DNA from: Haloarcula rubripromontorii
Lineage (GTDB): Archaea; Halobacteriota; Halobacteria; Halobacteriales; Haloarculaceae
DNA length: 64,000 bases
Assembly: GCF_001280425.1 (NCBI RefSeq)
Contig: NZ_LIUF01000003.1
Span: 372,001 to 436,000 of the forward strand
Direction of reading: 5' to 3'
Position 1 is the first letter of the stretch, and each line of letters begins with the position of its first letter. This document shows positions 8,207-17,333 of the stretch, piece after piece. The position numbers were made by a program, and so were the translations under genes. Below the pieces are notes generated by a model. That model did no database searches. It saw nothing but the letters and a program-made list of their open reading frames with translations, and had not been told where the DNA came from.

Positions 8207-9373
8207 ATGTCAGACCCACGTATTGCCGGGGCTAGCGTAACACAGTTCGGGAAACACCCCGAACGGACCGGCCGAGACCTGTTTGCCGAGGCCGGACTCG
8301 AAGCGCTCTCGCAGGCTGGAATCGACCCAGAGGACGCTGAAGCCCTCTATTACGGCAACTTCATGGGCGAACTCGCGGAACACCAGGGCCATCAGGGCCC
8401 GCTGATGGCCGAGGCTATCGGGCTGGACGTTCCGGCGACTCGTGTCGAAGCAGCCTGTGCATCCGCCGGGACAGCCGTTCGTGAAGCCGTCAAGACGATT
8501 CGGAACGGCGAGGCGGAGGTTGTCGTCGTCGGCGGCGCGGAACGGATGACCAACATCGGGACGGCAGCGGCGACAGACGCGCTCGCCATCGCCGCCGACG
8601 ACCTCTACGAGGTCCGTGCCGGGATGACCTTCCCCGGGGCGTACGCGCTGATGGCCCGGTCGTACTTCGACCAGTACGGCGGTTCTCACGAGGACCTCGC
8701 TCACATCGCTGTCAAGAACCACGAACACGCGCTGGTCAATGAGCACGCCCAGATTCAACAGGAAATCACAGTCGAGGACGCAATTGAGGCCCCGACGATT
8801 GCGGACCCGCTCGGCCTGTACGACTCTTGTCCGATTACAGATGGCGCTGCGGCCGCCGTCCTGACGACGGAGGCCTACGCCGAGGAACACGACTTGGACG
8901 CCCCGGTGGCCATCACCGGGACCGGGCAGGGCGGCGACAATCTCGCGCTACAGGACCGTCCACATCTGGCACAGACGCCCGCCGCCGACAAGGCCGCGGA
9001 AGAGGCGTACGGCGACGCCGGCGTCGGTCCCGACGATGTCGATTTCGCCGAGGTTCACGACTGTTTCACCATCGCTGAAGTGTTCGCAATCGAATCGCTT
9101 GGCTTCTACGAGCGCGGCGAGGGCATCGCCGCGGCCCGTGACGGCGAGACGACCCGCGACGGTGACCGCCCGATAAATCTCTCGGGCGGGCTGAAAGCCA
9201 AAGGTCATCCGGTCGGCGCGACTGGTGTTGCCCAGCTGGCGACGGTCACCTGGCTCCTCGACGGGTCGCACCCGCGGGCCGACGCCGTGCCGGACAGCAC
9301 CGTCGGTGTCGCACACAACGCGGGCGGCACGGTCGCGTCTACGACCGTCCACGTCATGGAGGTGCAAGAATGA
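8207..9373 (+). CDS. Thiolase family protein (acetyl-CoA acetyltransferase type)
   Basis: A 388-residue thiolase-fold enzyme joining or cleaving acyl-CoA units. The nucleophilic Cys84 sits in EAACASAG, His284 in EVHDCF, and the C-terminal GHPVGATG block (333-340) supplies the other active-site His. It lacks the usual second catalytic Cys motif (CxGxG) of degradative thiolases, as do archaeal thiolases of the DUF35-associated and SCP-x-like kind. The stop overlaps the DUF35 gene by 4 nt (ATGA), so the two are co-translated. In methanogens, thiolase, HMG-CoA synthase and DUF35 form one complex; no HMG-CoA synthase is adjacent here, so a fatty-acid or polyester role is equally possible. Confidence 0.92.
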   Translation: MSDPRIAGASVTQFGKHPERTGRDLFAEAGLEALSQAGIDPEDAEALYYGNFMGELAEHQGHQGPLMAEAIGLDVPATRVEAACASAGTAVREAVKTIRNGEAEVVVVGGAERMTNIGTAAATDALAIAADDLYEVRAGMTFPGAYALMARSYFDQYGGSHEDLAHIAVKNHEHALVNEHAQIQQEITVEDAIEAPTIADPLGLYDSCPITDGAAAAVLTTEAYAEEHDLDAPVAITGTGQGGDNLALQDRPHLAQTPAADKAAEEAYGDAGVGPDDVDFAEVHDCFTIAEVFAIESLGFYERGEGIAAARDGETTRDGDRPINLSGGLKAKGHPVGATGVAQLATVTWLLDGSHPRADAVPDSTVGVAHNAGGTVASTTVHVMEVQE

Positions 9374-9756
9374 CAGAATCCGCACAGGACGGCGAGTACG
9401 ACGCGTGGCTCGACAGCATCGAATCGGACGACGGCTACTACCTCGAATGTTCGAACGGCCACGGCTGGCTCCCGCCCCGGCGGGTGTGCCCGCGCTGTCA
9501 CGATCAGGACCTCGCGCGTGTCGACCTGCCGGAGTCCGGCGAAATCGCGAGCTACACGACGATTACCGTCCCGACGCCGCAGTTCGAGGACGACGCGCCG
9601 TATGTCACCGCTATCGCCGACTTCGGCCCGGTTTCGGTTACAGGACTTGTCCGTGGTGTGGACCCCGACGATGTCGCTATCGGCGATGTGGTCGGCCTCG
9701 ATGTCGGCGAGCGTGTGACGACCGGCGAGAGAGTCGTCGTGTTCCGGCCGCGCTAA
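9370..9756 (+). CDS. DUF35 OB-fold/zinc-ribbon acyl-CoA-binding partner of thiolase
   Basis: A 128-residue protein with an N-terminal rubredoxin-like zinc site and a C-terminal OB fold. The metal ligands appear to be Cys27, Cys40 and Cys43, with His31 standing where the second cysteine usually is (CSNGH then CPRC). DUF35 proteins hold acyl-CoA intermediates and bridge thiolase with its partner enzyme. The 4-nt overlap with the thiolase supports a stable complex. The stop lies 1 nt from the stop of the convergent hydrolase. Confidence 0.9.
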   Translation: MTESAQDGEYDAWLDSIESDDGYYLECSNGHGWLPPRRVCPRCHDQDLARVDLPESGEIASYTTITVPTPQFEDDAPYVTAIADFGPVSVTGLVRGVDPDDVAIGDVVGLDVGERVTTGERVVVFRPR

Positions 9757-9757
9757 C

Positions 9758-10699
9758 TCAGTTCTCGACCGTTACCGACGTTACTCTATCACGGACTACG
9801 TCGACGAACTCACCGGGGTGTTCGACGTGGGGCAGGAGCAGCGAGTCACCGAACACGACGAGCATTGCATCCGCCTGTTCGGCCAGGTCACGGCCCTTCG
9901 ACAGTGGCGTAATGTCGGCATCCTCGCCCCAGACCAGCGTTATGGGCACGTCGAGGCTGGCCAGTGTTTCCCCGAGGTCGTCTTCCGGGTCGAGGAAGCC
10001 GGAGACGAACGACGCCGGCGCGAACCGCGCGCCGGGCTGATGACCGCTCTGCCACTCGTAGTCGACAACGTCCTCGGTGAGGTTGTCCATGTCGTAGTAG
10101 CCGTGGTCGGCGTGGAAGTGGCGGATGGAGGGCTTCGAGACGGTGAGGTTGTAGATTGCCTCTCCGATGACAGGGGCGCGCAGCAGCGAGCGGAGCCAGA
10201 CAGTACGATTACCCATCGAACTGTCCGTCGGGCAGACGAGGACGAGTTCCTTCACGTCGACCTCCTGTGCCGCGCTGGCTGCGTATGCCCCCGTCAGCGA
10301 TGACGCAACGACGGTCGCGTCGGTGGAGTTATCGGCGGTAAAGTCCCGTACGAAGGCCGTATACAGCGAGGCCGAGTACAGCAGCGGCGGCCGGTCCGTG
10401 TGCCCGAATCCCGGCAGATCAGGGGCGATGACGTGGTAGTCCTCCGCCAGCGTGTCGAACACTGTGTGGAACTCGTGACTGCTGCCAGCGGCGTTGATGC
10501 CGTGAAACAGCACGAGGTCCGGGTCCGACGGGTCGCCAGCCTCGGTGTACGCAATGTTGAACCCGCGCCAGCGGTACGTCCCCTGTTCCCCGTCGAGCAT
10601 CGGTTCGAACGCACCGGCCCGCGACTGCAGCACGCGGTTGGCAGCGGCTGTCGCACCGACCGCTCCGACGACCGTACCGAGCGCCTTGCGGAGTTTCAT
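9758..10699 (-). CDS. Alpha/beta hydrolase
   Basis: A 313-residue alpha/beta-hydrolase. A hydrophobic, Ala-rich N-terminus (about 5-22) suggests a membrane anchor. The oxyanion strand HG is at residues 66-67 (LVLFHGINA), the nucleophile elbow reads ASSLTG (probable Ser134) instead of the usual GxSxG, and the final His is in LPHVEHPGEF. It is convergent with the thiolase-DUF35 operon, with stops 1 nt apart. A lipase, esterase or haloalkane-type reaction cannot be separated from sequence alone. Confidence 0.85.
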   Translation of the reverse strand: MKLRKALGTVVGAVGATAAANRVLQSRAGAFEPMLDGEQGTYRWRGFNIAYTEAGDPSDPDLVLFHGINAAGSSHEFHTVFDTLAEDYHVIAPDLPGFGHTDRPPLLYSASLYTAFVRDFTADNSTDATVVASSLTGAYAASAAQEVDVKELVLVCPTDSSMGNRTVWLRSLLRAPVIGEAIYNLTVSKPSIRHFHADHGYYDMDNLTEDVVDYEWQSGHQPGARFAPASFVSGFLDPEDDLGETLASLDVPITLVWGEDADITPLSKGRDLAEQADAMLVVFGDSLLLPHVEHPGEFVDVVRDRVTSVTVEN

Positions 10700-10800
10700 A
10701 TTGGTGACTTGGAGCCCCGAGTATGTTATACATGCTGGACGAGCGTCAGATGCCTGTCGCTATCGGCGCGGATATAGCCGGGCGGGTGGCGGACCAGCAC

Positions 10801-11853
10801 TCAGTCGCGACGCTCGTCCAGACACTCCCGGAGCGGCGCGAGAACCTCGTCAACGACGGTGTACGGGTCGGTGTGGCGCTCGATGACAGCGTCGACGTAC
10901 TGTTCGATACCGCCGCGGCGGTCGAGTTCGCCGACCAGCAACTCGTTGGCGTCCTCCCGAAGCAGGGTTCGGATTTCGGCGGCGAATCGCTCCCGTGCCT
11001 GCCCCTCACGTCGGCCGGTTCGGTCCAGATACTCGCCGTGGTCGGCCAGCGCGTTCAGGAAGTCTTCGACGCCTTCGCCCCGGTTGGCAACCGTCTCCAC
11101 GATAGGGGGGTCCCACGTCTCCGACTCGTCGTCCACATCATCGGCGTCGTCGGCAGGTGCGTCACCGTGGTCTGCAGCGAGTTCAGTCGCGCCGTGATGG
11201 CCGGAGTCCGGTCGTCCGCTCTGTCCCTGAAGCATCTCTCGGAGCTGCTGGACAGTCCGGTCGGCTCCGTCGAGGTCGGCCTTGTTGACGACGAACACGT
11301 CGCCGATTTCGAGGATACCGGCCTTGAGCATCTGCACGTCGTCGCCGCTCCCCGGCGGCACGAGGACGGCGACGGTGTCGGCGGTGCGGACGATGTCGAC
11401 CTCGTTCTGTCCCGCGCCGACCGTCTCGACGATGATCTTGTCCTTGCCGAAGGCGTCCAGGGCGGTCACGGCGTCGGTCGTCGCCGTTGACAGGCCGCCC
11501 AGCGACCCCCGGGCCGACATCGACCGGAAGAACATGTCCATATCGCCCGCGTTCGAGGCCATGCGGATGCGGTCGCCAAGCACCGCGCCACCGGAAAACG
11601 GTGAGGACGGGTCGATGGCGATGACGCCAACGGTCTGGCCCCGCTCACGGTAGGTCGCTGCGACCTTGTCGACCAACGTGGACTTGCCCGCGCCGGGACT
11701 GCCCGTGACGCCGATAACGTCGGCTGTTCCAGTGTGCTGGTGGAGGTCGGAGATTATCTCCCGGTACCCCGTCGAGCGGTTCTCGATCTTCGTGATGACC
11801 CTGGCGAGGGCGCTGTGCTTGCCCGCGAGCAGGTCAGCGACGAGGTCGCTCAT
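10801..11853 (-). CDS. meaB: Methylmalonyl-CoA mutase-associated GTPase MeaB (ArgK family)
   Basis: A 350-residue G3E-type GTPase that protects and reloads adenosylcobalamin in methylmalonyl-CoA mutase. Walker A (GSPGAGKST) is at 51-59, the switch region DPSSPFSGGA at 81-90, and NKAD specificity residues at 190-193. An acidic insertion of about 40 residues (about 210-250, rich in Asp/Glu and His) interrupts the family fold after the NKAD motif and looks like a haloarchaeal addition. The start at 11853 overlaps the stop of the B12-binding subunit by 4 nt, so the two are coupled. A longer in-frame extension to 12234 overlaps that gene and is rejected. Confidence 0.94.
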   Translation of the reverse strand: MSDLVADLLAGKHSALARVITKIENRSTGYREIISDLHQHTGTADVIGVTGSPGAGKSTLVDKVAATYRERGQTVGVIAIDPSSPFSGGAVLGDRIRMASNAGDMDMFFRSMSARGSLGGLSTATTDAVTALDAFGKDKIIVETVGAGQNEVDIVRTADTVAVLVPPGSGDDVQMLKAGILEIGDVFVVNKADLDGADRTVQQLREMLQGQSGRPDSGHHGATELAADHGDAPADDADDVDDESETWDPPIVETVANRGEGVEDFLNALADHGEYLDRTGRREGQARERFAAEIRTLLREDANELLVGELDRRGGIEQYVDAVIERHTDPYTVVDEVLAPLRECLDERRD

Positions 11854-12272
11854 CGCTCGGGCGCGTTCTCGTGGATGTAATCGATCATCTCCTCCATCGA
11901 CGCGCCCGGACCGAAGATTTCGTCGACACCCTGCCCGCGGAGTTCCTCCTGATCGTCGTCCGGGACGATGCCGCCGACGAGAATGAGACGGTCGTCGAAC
12001 GCGTCGTACTCTTTCAGTCCGTCGAGAATCTTTGGAACGAGCGTGTTGTGTGCCCCCGAGAGAATAGAGATGCCGACGACATCCACGTCCTCCTGCACGG
12101 CGGCCTGCACAACTTCGTCGGGTGCTCGGTGGAGTCCCGAGTATATCACTTCGAAGCCGGCGTCTCGGAGCGCCCGCGCGATGACGTGCGCGCCCCGGTC
12201 GTGACCGTCGAGTCCGACTTTCGCCACCAGACACCTGATGGTCCGTTCCGTCTGCTCCTGCTCGACACTCAT
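11850..12272 (-). CDS. Methylmalonyl-CoA mutase, B12-binding (small) subunit
   Basis: A 140-residue cobalamin-binding domain. The DxHxxG motif that places His as the lower cobalt ligand is DGHDRG (22-27); the SxL motif is in ISILSG and the GG motif in VGGIVPDD. In archaea the mutase is split into a large catalytic subunit and this separate domain, commonly beside MeaB, as seen here. The large subunit is not in this window. The preferred start is ATG at 12272 (MSVEQEQTERTIRCLVAKVG); a longer frame exists but runs into the upstream region. It acts in propionyl-CoA/methylmalonyl-CoA conversion. Confidence 0.93.
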   Translation of the reverse strand: MSVEQEQTERTIRCLVAKVGLDGHDRGAHVIARALRDAGFEVIYSGLHRAPDEVVQAAVQEDVDVVGISILSGAHNTLVPKILDGLKEYDAFDDRLILVGGIVPDDDQEELRGQGVDEIFGPGASMEEMIDYIHENAPER

Positions 12273-12544
12273 GCCAGTACGTACCGCGCGGTGTGTTTTC
12301 ATTCTTGCCCTATTCATCATGACTGATGTCGAGTACGGCTCCCATCTGGGAGCGAAGATTGAGAGTGGTAACTTCACACCGCGTGTGTGAACCGAAGCCA
12401 TTCCGGCCGCTCGGTCTGGAGTCGGCTGTGACCCACAGAGGCCTGTTTACCGTGCTTTGAGCGGTCAACGTCGGCCGACAGGTCAGCCTGGTACAATTCC
12501 AGAGAACGACAATTCTAAGTTCGCTGCTAGCGGCGTTTCCACCA

Positions 12545-13219
12545 GTGCGAACAGTCGCCGTCATCCCCGCGTACAACGAGTCGAGCACCATCGGATCGGT
12601 GATCGACGGAACGAGCCGCTACGTCGACGAGGTTGTCGTCGTCGACGACGGGTCGTCTGACGACACCGCGGCCGTCGCCCGGAAGCACGGCGCACATGTC
12701 GTCACGCACGTGTTCAACACCGGTGTCGGTGGGGCCGTCAGGACGGGCTATCAGTACGCAATTCGGCACGACTACGACTTCGTCGTGCAGGTCGACGCCG
12801 ACGGGCAACACGACCCGGCGAAGATTCCGACCCTGCTGGACCACGCGGAGGACGCGGATATGGTCATCGGCAGCCGCTACCTGAACGAGAGTATCGAGGA
12901 TTACCCGCTCATCAGACGGCTGGGCATCACGTTCTTCACGACTGTCGTTCGCAAACTCGGCGGTATCGACATCACCGACGTGACCAGTGGCTTCCGCGTC
13001 TACCGCGTGTCGGCGCTGCAGGACATCCTCCACCGCTCGGACAACCACTGGGCGGTCGAACAGACCCTCGATGCGGCCCAGCGCGGCCAGCGGATCGAAG
13101 AAGTATCGATTGAGATGCCGATTCGGGACGAAGGCGAGTCGCAATTCAGCCTCGACACGCTCGTACTGTACCCGCTACGCATGACTGACACGGTGTTTCG
13201 CGTCCTCCTCTTTCGCTAA
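12545..13219 (+). CDS. Family 2 glycosyltransferase (polyprenol-phosphate mannosyl/glucosyltransferase type)
   Basis: A 224-residue soluble GT-A glycosyltransferase starting with GTG. The nucleotide-binding N-terminus reads VAVIPAYNESSTIG, followed by VVDDGSSDDT (33-41), and the metal-binding DAD is at 84-86 (QVDADGQHDP). Length and the C-terminal EVSIEMPIRDEGESQF pattern resemble transferases that make dolichol- or polyprenyl-phosphate sugars. It starts a plus-strand operon with DUF2304, a NodB deacetylase and a flippase-like membrane protein (gaps of 2, -8 and -4 nt). Likely role: supply or assembly of lipid-linked sugars for envelope glycans. Sugar unknown. Confidence 0.88.
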   Translation: MRTVAVIPAYNESSTIGSVIDGTSRYVDEVVVVDDGSSDDTAAVARKHGAHVVTHVFNTGVGGAVRTGYQYAIRHDYDFVVQVDADGQHDPAKIPTLLDHAEDADMVIGSRYLNESIEDYPLIRRLGITFFTTVVRKLGGIDITDVTSGFRVYRVSALQDILHRSDNHWAVEQTLDAAQRGQRIEEVSIEMPIRDEGESQFSLDTLVLYPLRMTDTVFRVLLFR

Positions 13220-13221
13220 CC

Positions 13222-13608
13222 ATGGTCTTTGGATTCGACTACTCACTGGTCAATCTCCTGTCGCTGGTCGTCGGCCTGGCCTTCCTCGCGAACGGGTACA
13301 TCATCGTCAGAAGCGAACGCGAATCGCTGGAGTTGTTTGTGATGTCGCTGCTGCTCGGCACGGGACTCATCGTCGTCGCCGTCGTTCCCAACGTGTTCGA
13401 GGTCGTGGCGCGGCTGCTGGGGCTGGAATGGAAAGCCCGGGCTATCCTCGTCATCTCGAACCTGACGCTGTTCGTCGCGGTGACGTACCTGCTCAACCGA
13501 ATCGGGCATATGTACGACCGGCTGTCGCGGCTGAACGAGGAGCTGAGCCTCCTGCGGAGCGAACTGGAGGAACACCAGCTACGGACCGAGGACGAGCAGG
13601 ATGACTGA
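13222..13608 (+). CDS. DUF2304 membrane protein
   Basis: A 128-residue protein with three membrane helices (about 9-27, 37-58 and 75-92) and a C-terminal coiled-coil tail (about 95-120, LNEELSLLRSELEEHQ). DUF2304 proteins are regularly found next to GT2 glycosyltransferases and are presumed membrane partners for them; this gene begins 2 nt after one. It overlaps the deacetylase by 8 nt. Function unproven. Confidence 0.85.
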   Translation: MVFGFDYSLVNLLSLVVGLAFLANGYIIVRSERESLELFVMSLLLGTGLIVVAVVPNVFEVVARLLGLEWKARAILVISNLTLFVAVTYLLNRIGHMYDRLSRLNEELSLLRSELEEHQLRTEDEQDD

Positions 13609-14458
13609 CCGGGCGGTGCTGTCGATAGATTTTGAGCTGTTCACCCAGACACCGGCCTACCGGAGCGCGTCGGGGACGACCGACCGCGACGGCGTCGGCC
13701 TCGACGGCGGTCGATTTTTCAGGGACACGCTCGCAACGTACGACGCGACTTCGACCGCATTCGTGGTATCGGAAGTTGCCGAATCCTACCCCGACGCTGT
13801 ACAAGCCCTGGCTGACGACGGGCTCGAAATCGCCTCCCATACGCACACGCATCAGTTGCTTTCGGACCTCGACAGCGACGGGCGGCGGGCGGAACTGACA
13901 CAGTCGAAGGACGTGCTGGAGCGAGTTACAGACGAGCGGGTCTCCGGGTTCCGCGCGCCTGCCTTCGATATCACTGACGACCACTTCGACCTGCTTGCCG
14001 ATACCGGATACACGTACGACTCTAGCGTCGTCTCCAGCCGGTCGATTCCGGGGTGGTACGGCGGCGAGTACGACATCCACGAGCCGGCTCCAGCGACAGC
14101 GGTGCACCCGGGCGCGCCGGACAGCATTACGGAGTTCCCGGCCAGCGTCATGCCGGGAGTCCAGCTGCCCCTGACCGGGACCTGGCTCCGGTTTTTCGGC
14201 CCGCGATACACGATTCTGGGCATGAAATTGCTAGCCCGTCGGGGCATCACGCCGATGCTGTACGTCCATCCGTGGGAACTGGTGGACCTGCCGGCCGTTG
14301 ACGGCGTGCCGACGCGGGTGTACGTCAGAACTGGTGACTGGATGCGCCGGGCTATCGAACGGATTCTGCAGCAGGACTTCGAGTTCACGACCGTACGGGC
14401 CGTTTTAGCGGACGGTGAGACGGCCGCGTCACGGCTACACAGGGGCGAGACGCCGTGA
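13601..14458 (+). CDS. Polysaccharide deacetylase family protein (NodB homology)
   Basis: A 285-residue carbohydrate esterase-4 type protein. The catalytic aspartate motif is SIDFE (Asp10), the metal-binding HTHTH is at 80-84, and the RxP motif (RAP) is at 118-120. The C-terminal YVHPWELVDLP pattern matches the PEP-CTERM/XrtA-associated subclass of deacetylases. No signal peptide is evident, so it probably acts on cytoplasmic-side glycolipid intermediates or is retained by partners. It overlaps DUF2304 at its start (8 nt) and the flippase-like gene at its end (4 nt), which implies one operon. Predicted to remove N-acetyl groups from a glycan precursor. Confidence 0.9.
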   Translation: MTDRAVLSIDFELFTQTPAYRSASGTTDRDGVGLDGGRFFRDTLATYDATSTAFVVSEVAESYPDAVQALADDGLEIASHTHTHQLLSDLDSDGRRAELTQSKDVLERVTDERVSGFRAPAFDITDDHFDLLADTGYTYDSSVVSSRSIPGWYGGEYDIHEPAPATAVHPGAPDSITEFPASVMPGVQLPLTGTWLRFFGPRYTILGMKLLARRGITPMLYVHPWELVDLPAVDGVPTRVYVRTGDWMRRAIERILQQDFEFTTVRAVLADGETAASRLHRGETP

Positions 14459-15477
14459 CGAGCCGGGCTCGTGATCTGGGCATCACGGTCGCCCAGTACG
14501 GTATCGCCGTCGTTGCGCTTTCGTGGTTGCTCACGCAGTTCGACATCACGAGCGCAATCGACCTGCTCGCCGGCGTCAAGACCGAGACAGCACTCGCGGT
14601 CATCGCCGTCAGCATTCTCGGCATCTGTGGCCGAGCCTACACATGGCACGCGGTAATCACCCCGCTGTCCACCGTCCGGTTCCGGACCGCCGCCGGGACG
14701 ACGCTCATCGTGAACTTCGTCAATCAGCTGCTCCCCTCGCGACTCTCCGGACGGCTGGCCGCACCGTTCGTCCTTCGGAGCCAGACCGGAATGGACTACA
14801 GCGACGCCGCAGCTGCCTCAGCGCTTCACACCGCCGTCTTCGCGCTATATTACGGCATCGCGGCGACCGCGGGACTCGTACTAGCGATTCCACTGCTCCG
14901 CATCGAACTCCTCGTGGTGCTGGCGCTCGCGACGACCCTCTACTTCGTGGCCGGTCTCGCCATACTGTTCGGAGGCCTCAGGCTCACCTATCTGGACCGC
15001 CTTATCGGCTGGCTGTCCGGGGTCGCAGTCCGGGTTCCGCGCGTCGGCAAGGGGCTAGCAGAACGTCTCGACGGCCTGCTCGAATTCACCGATAGCTCGA
15101 CCACGACGTTTCGGTCACTGGCGAGCGAGCCGGCGGTGTGGCTGCGCTACGCAATCGGCTGGGCCGTCGATCTCGTCCTCGCGCCCGGCGTCCGCGTCGG
15201 CTTGCTGCTGGGCAGTTTCGGCGTCGGGTTCGAGCCGCTGGTCGCGGTACCGCTGTACCTGCTGGTCGCATACACCGTGACACTCCTGCCGCTGACGCCC
15301 GGCGGCATCGGCATCACCGAAGCGACGGCGACTGCGGTGTTCGTCGCGCTGGGCATCCCGGCTGAGGTCATCATCCCTATCATCTTCGTCGACCGGTTCC
15401 TCAGTATCTACCTGCCGTCGCTTGCAGGCTGGTATCCCTCTGTTCGGCTCGACGTTACGTCACTGACGACAGAGTAG
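14455..15477 (+). CDS. Lysylphosphatidylglycerol synthase TM-region / AglD-like flippase-family membrane protein
   Basis: A 340-residue polytopic protein with about seven to eight membrane helices, belonging to the UPF0104/LPG-synthase membrane family. The signature glycine-rich loop is near residues 280-292 (LTPGGIGITEATATAVF). In Haloferax the S-layer glycosylation protein AglD joins a GT2 domain to this membrane domain; here the GT2 is a separate gene three positions upstream. It overlaps the deacetylase by 4 nt and is last in its operon. Lipid-linked sugar handling is the likely role. Confidence 0.88.
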   Translation: MTSRARDLGITVAQYGIAVVALSWLLTQFDITSAIDLLAGVKTETALAVIAVSILGICGRAYTWHAVITPLSTVRFRTAAGTTLIVNFVNQLLPSRLSGRLAAPFVLRSQTGMDYSDAAAASALHTAVFALYYGIAATAGLVLAIPLLRIELLVVLALATTLYFVAGLAILFGGLRLTYLDRLIGWLSGVAVRVPRVGKGLAERLDGLLEFTDSSTTTFRSLASEPAVWLRYAIGWAVDLVLAPGVRVGLLLGSFGVGFEPLVAVPLYLLVAYTVTLLPLTPGGIGITEATATAVFVALGIPAEVIIPIIFVDRFLSIYLPSLAGWYPSVRLDVTSLTTE

Positions 15478-15503
15478 CCGGGAAGAGCTACGCAAAGGCG
15501 AAC

Positions 15504-17291
15504 TCAGAACGGCGGATGCCGGCTCGTGTCGCACTCGCCGTCACGCTCCAGAATGAGCGTGTACTGGTTCGCCGCGAGTTCCTGCTCGTCGGCGAACTGG
15601 TCCGTGTGCGGGACAACGCCGAGTCGGAGCAGGTCAGTAAAGGAACCGGGCGTCGGCCGCTGGGGCACGAAGTTCGGCGGCCGCTCCCCGAACTCCGCGA
15701 CGATCCGGTAGTTATACTCCTCGTTCAGGAGCTTCCGGAGGTAGACGGCCTGTGCGTCACCGTTCCGGTAGTAGGTATCTTCTTTGAGGTACAGAAGATC
15801 ACGGTATCCGACCTGAATGTATCGCGGGCACGCCATCGCGTCCTCCGCGTCCGAGTCTTGGCCGGCGACGTGTCTGGCGGTCAGCGAGTGTGGGATAGCA
15901 GTGTCCTGGATGTGGACGCGATACGACTCCACCACGTCCCCCTCGTCGCTGTTGTCTTCGAGCCACGCTGTCGCCTCGTCCCGGGGCATCGACGCGAACT
16001 GGGCCGCCCCGATACCGGCGTAGACGGCCGTTGTTACCAACAGAACGGCCATCACCGGTCGCGCCAGAGACGACGAGCGCTCGCGGAGGTCCACCAGTCG
16101 TCCCCCGACAAGTAAGGCGAGCAGCGGGAACGTCGGCAAGAGGTGGTGCACCCGGAAGTCGTGCCACTGGGAGAACATGGCGACGTAGGCTACCAGTCCC
16201 GTCAGAACGAGGACAGTGCCGTGGACGGCAGAACCGCGGTCTCGCAACGTGGCGACTGTCGCCACGACGCTAGCTGCGGCCGCGGCGACCAGCGGCAGTC
16301 CAAGCGCGCTGAAATAGCCCCGCAGGAACCACCACCACATCGGGGCGTCGGGACCGGTCGGGTGACTCATCCGGGAGGTTGAGCCGCCGAACACCCGCTC
16401 GATGAACGGTTCGGGGCCCGCCACGAGCGCGGTAGGGAACCCAAGCACAATCATGACAAATCCAAACAACGCGCCGCTCAGGAGGAGTTTCGGCCGGTAC
16501 AGCGTCTCCGTTAGCGGCGCGTCAGCGGCACGGGCACGCAGCAGGAAGGCGACGCCGATAAGCAGGATAACTGGCGCGGCCGTCAGTTTGAACGCGATGG
16601 CGACCCCGCCAGCGGCGCTCGCCGCCAGAAACAGCGTTCCGTCGTCGGTCTGGACGTACCTGACAAGCAGATACAGCGCGAGGAGGACAAACACCAGCGC
16701 CGGCATATCCTCGCCGGCTTCCTTCGAGATGGTGAGGAAGCCGAACGTCAGCGAGAGCACGACGGCCGACAGCCGGCCCGCGTTGCGCCCCTCGATTGCG
16801 ACGCCGAGGCGGTAGGTGAGGTAGACGGCACAGATTGCAGCAACGACGTTGGTTAGCCGGATGAAGACGAGGCTCCCGGTCCATATCCACTCGGGCGTGG
16901 CGGCCCAGGCCTCGTAGTGGCCGAACTCCCAGCTTGGGAAGGCGATGGCCGTGAACGCGCCCAGGTCGCCGGTCAGTGCTGCGACAAGGACGACGGGGAG
17001 GATGGCGAGTACGTAGAGGTACAGCGTCGCGCCGAACGGGGCCCGGCCCCACTCGACGCCGGCCTTGAGGCCCTCGAAGGTCGGTTCTTCGAGGACCGAC
17101 CCGTAGACGACCATCGCGTCGAGCAGGCGGCTGTACTCGTCCCGGGTTGCGAAGTTCGGGATGCGGTGCCAGAACCAGAATCCGACCAGCACAGTCGACA
17201 GGAGGAGAATGTAGCGGAGATAGGGGTCGTCCCGGAGGTCCGACCGTCCCTGTTCGACAGCACGTCGGGGCAGTGACCGCCAGCCACTCAT
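15504..17291 (-). CDS. Membrane glycosyltransferase, GT39/ArnT-like
   Basis: A 595-residue polytopic protein with about ten membrane helices. The first extracytoplasmic loop carries RDEYSRLLDA after the first helix, where GT39/GT83 enzymes have their acidic catalytic residues. A hydrophilic C-terminal domain of about 170 residues follows. Such enzymes move a sugar from a polyprenyl-phosphate donor onto a protein or lipid outside the membrane. It is convergent with the deacetylase/flippase operon (26-nt gap) and followed upstream by a second GT2, which supports a glycan locus. Donor and acceptor are unknown. Confidence 0.85.
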   Translation of the reverse strand: MSGWRSLPRRAVEQGRSDLRDDPYLRYILLLSTVLVGFWFWHRIPNFATRDEYSRLLDAMVVYGSVLEEPTFEGLKAGVEWGRAPFGATLYLYVLAILPVVLVAALTGDLGAFTAIAFPSWEFGHYEAWAATPEWIWTGSLVFIRLTNVVAAICAVYLTYRLGVAIEGRNAGRLSAVVLSLTFGFLTISKEAGEDMPALVFVLLALYLLVRYVQTDDGTLFLAASAAGGVAIAFKLTAAPVILLIGVAFLLRARAADAPLTETLYRPKLLLSGALFGFVMIVLGFPTALVAGPEPFIERVFGGSTSRMSHPTGPDAPMWWWFLRGYFSALGLPLVAAAAASVVATVATLRDRGSAVHGTVLVLTGLVAYVAMFSQWHDFRVHHLLPTFPLLALLVGGRLVDLRERSSSLARPVMAVLLVTTAVYAGIGAAQFASMPRDEATAWLEDNSDEGDVVESYRVHIQDTAIPHSLTARHVAGQDSDAEDAMACPRYIQVGYRDLLYLKEDTYYRNGDAQAVYLRKLLNEEYNYRIVAEFGERPPNFVPQRPTPGSFTDLLRLGVVPHTDQFADEQELAANQYTLILERDGECDTSRHPPF

Positions 17292-17333
17292 CGTGTCAGT
17301 GCTCCGGTGTGTGCGTTGAAAAGGTTGCCCTTC

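Noticed and set aside
11854-12234. N-terminal extension of meaB
   Set aside because: It overlaps the mutase B12 subunit in another frame; the MeaB fold begins at MSDLVADLL (11853).
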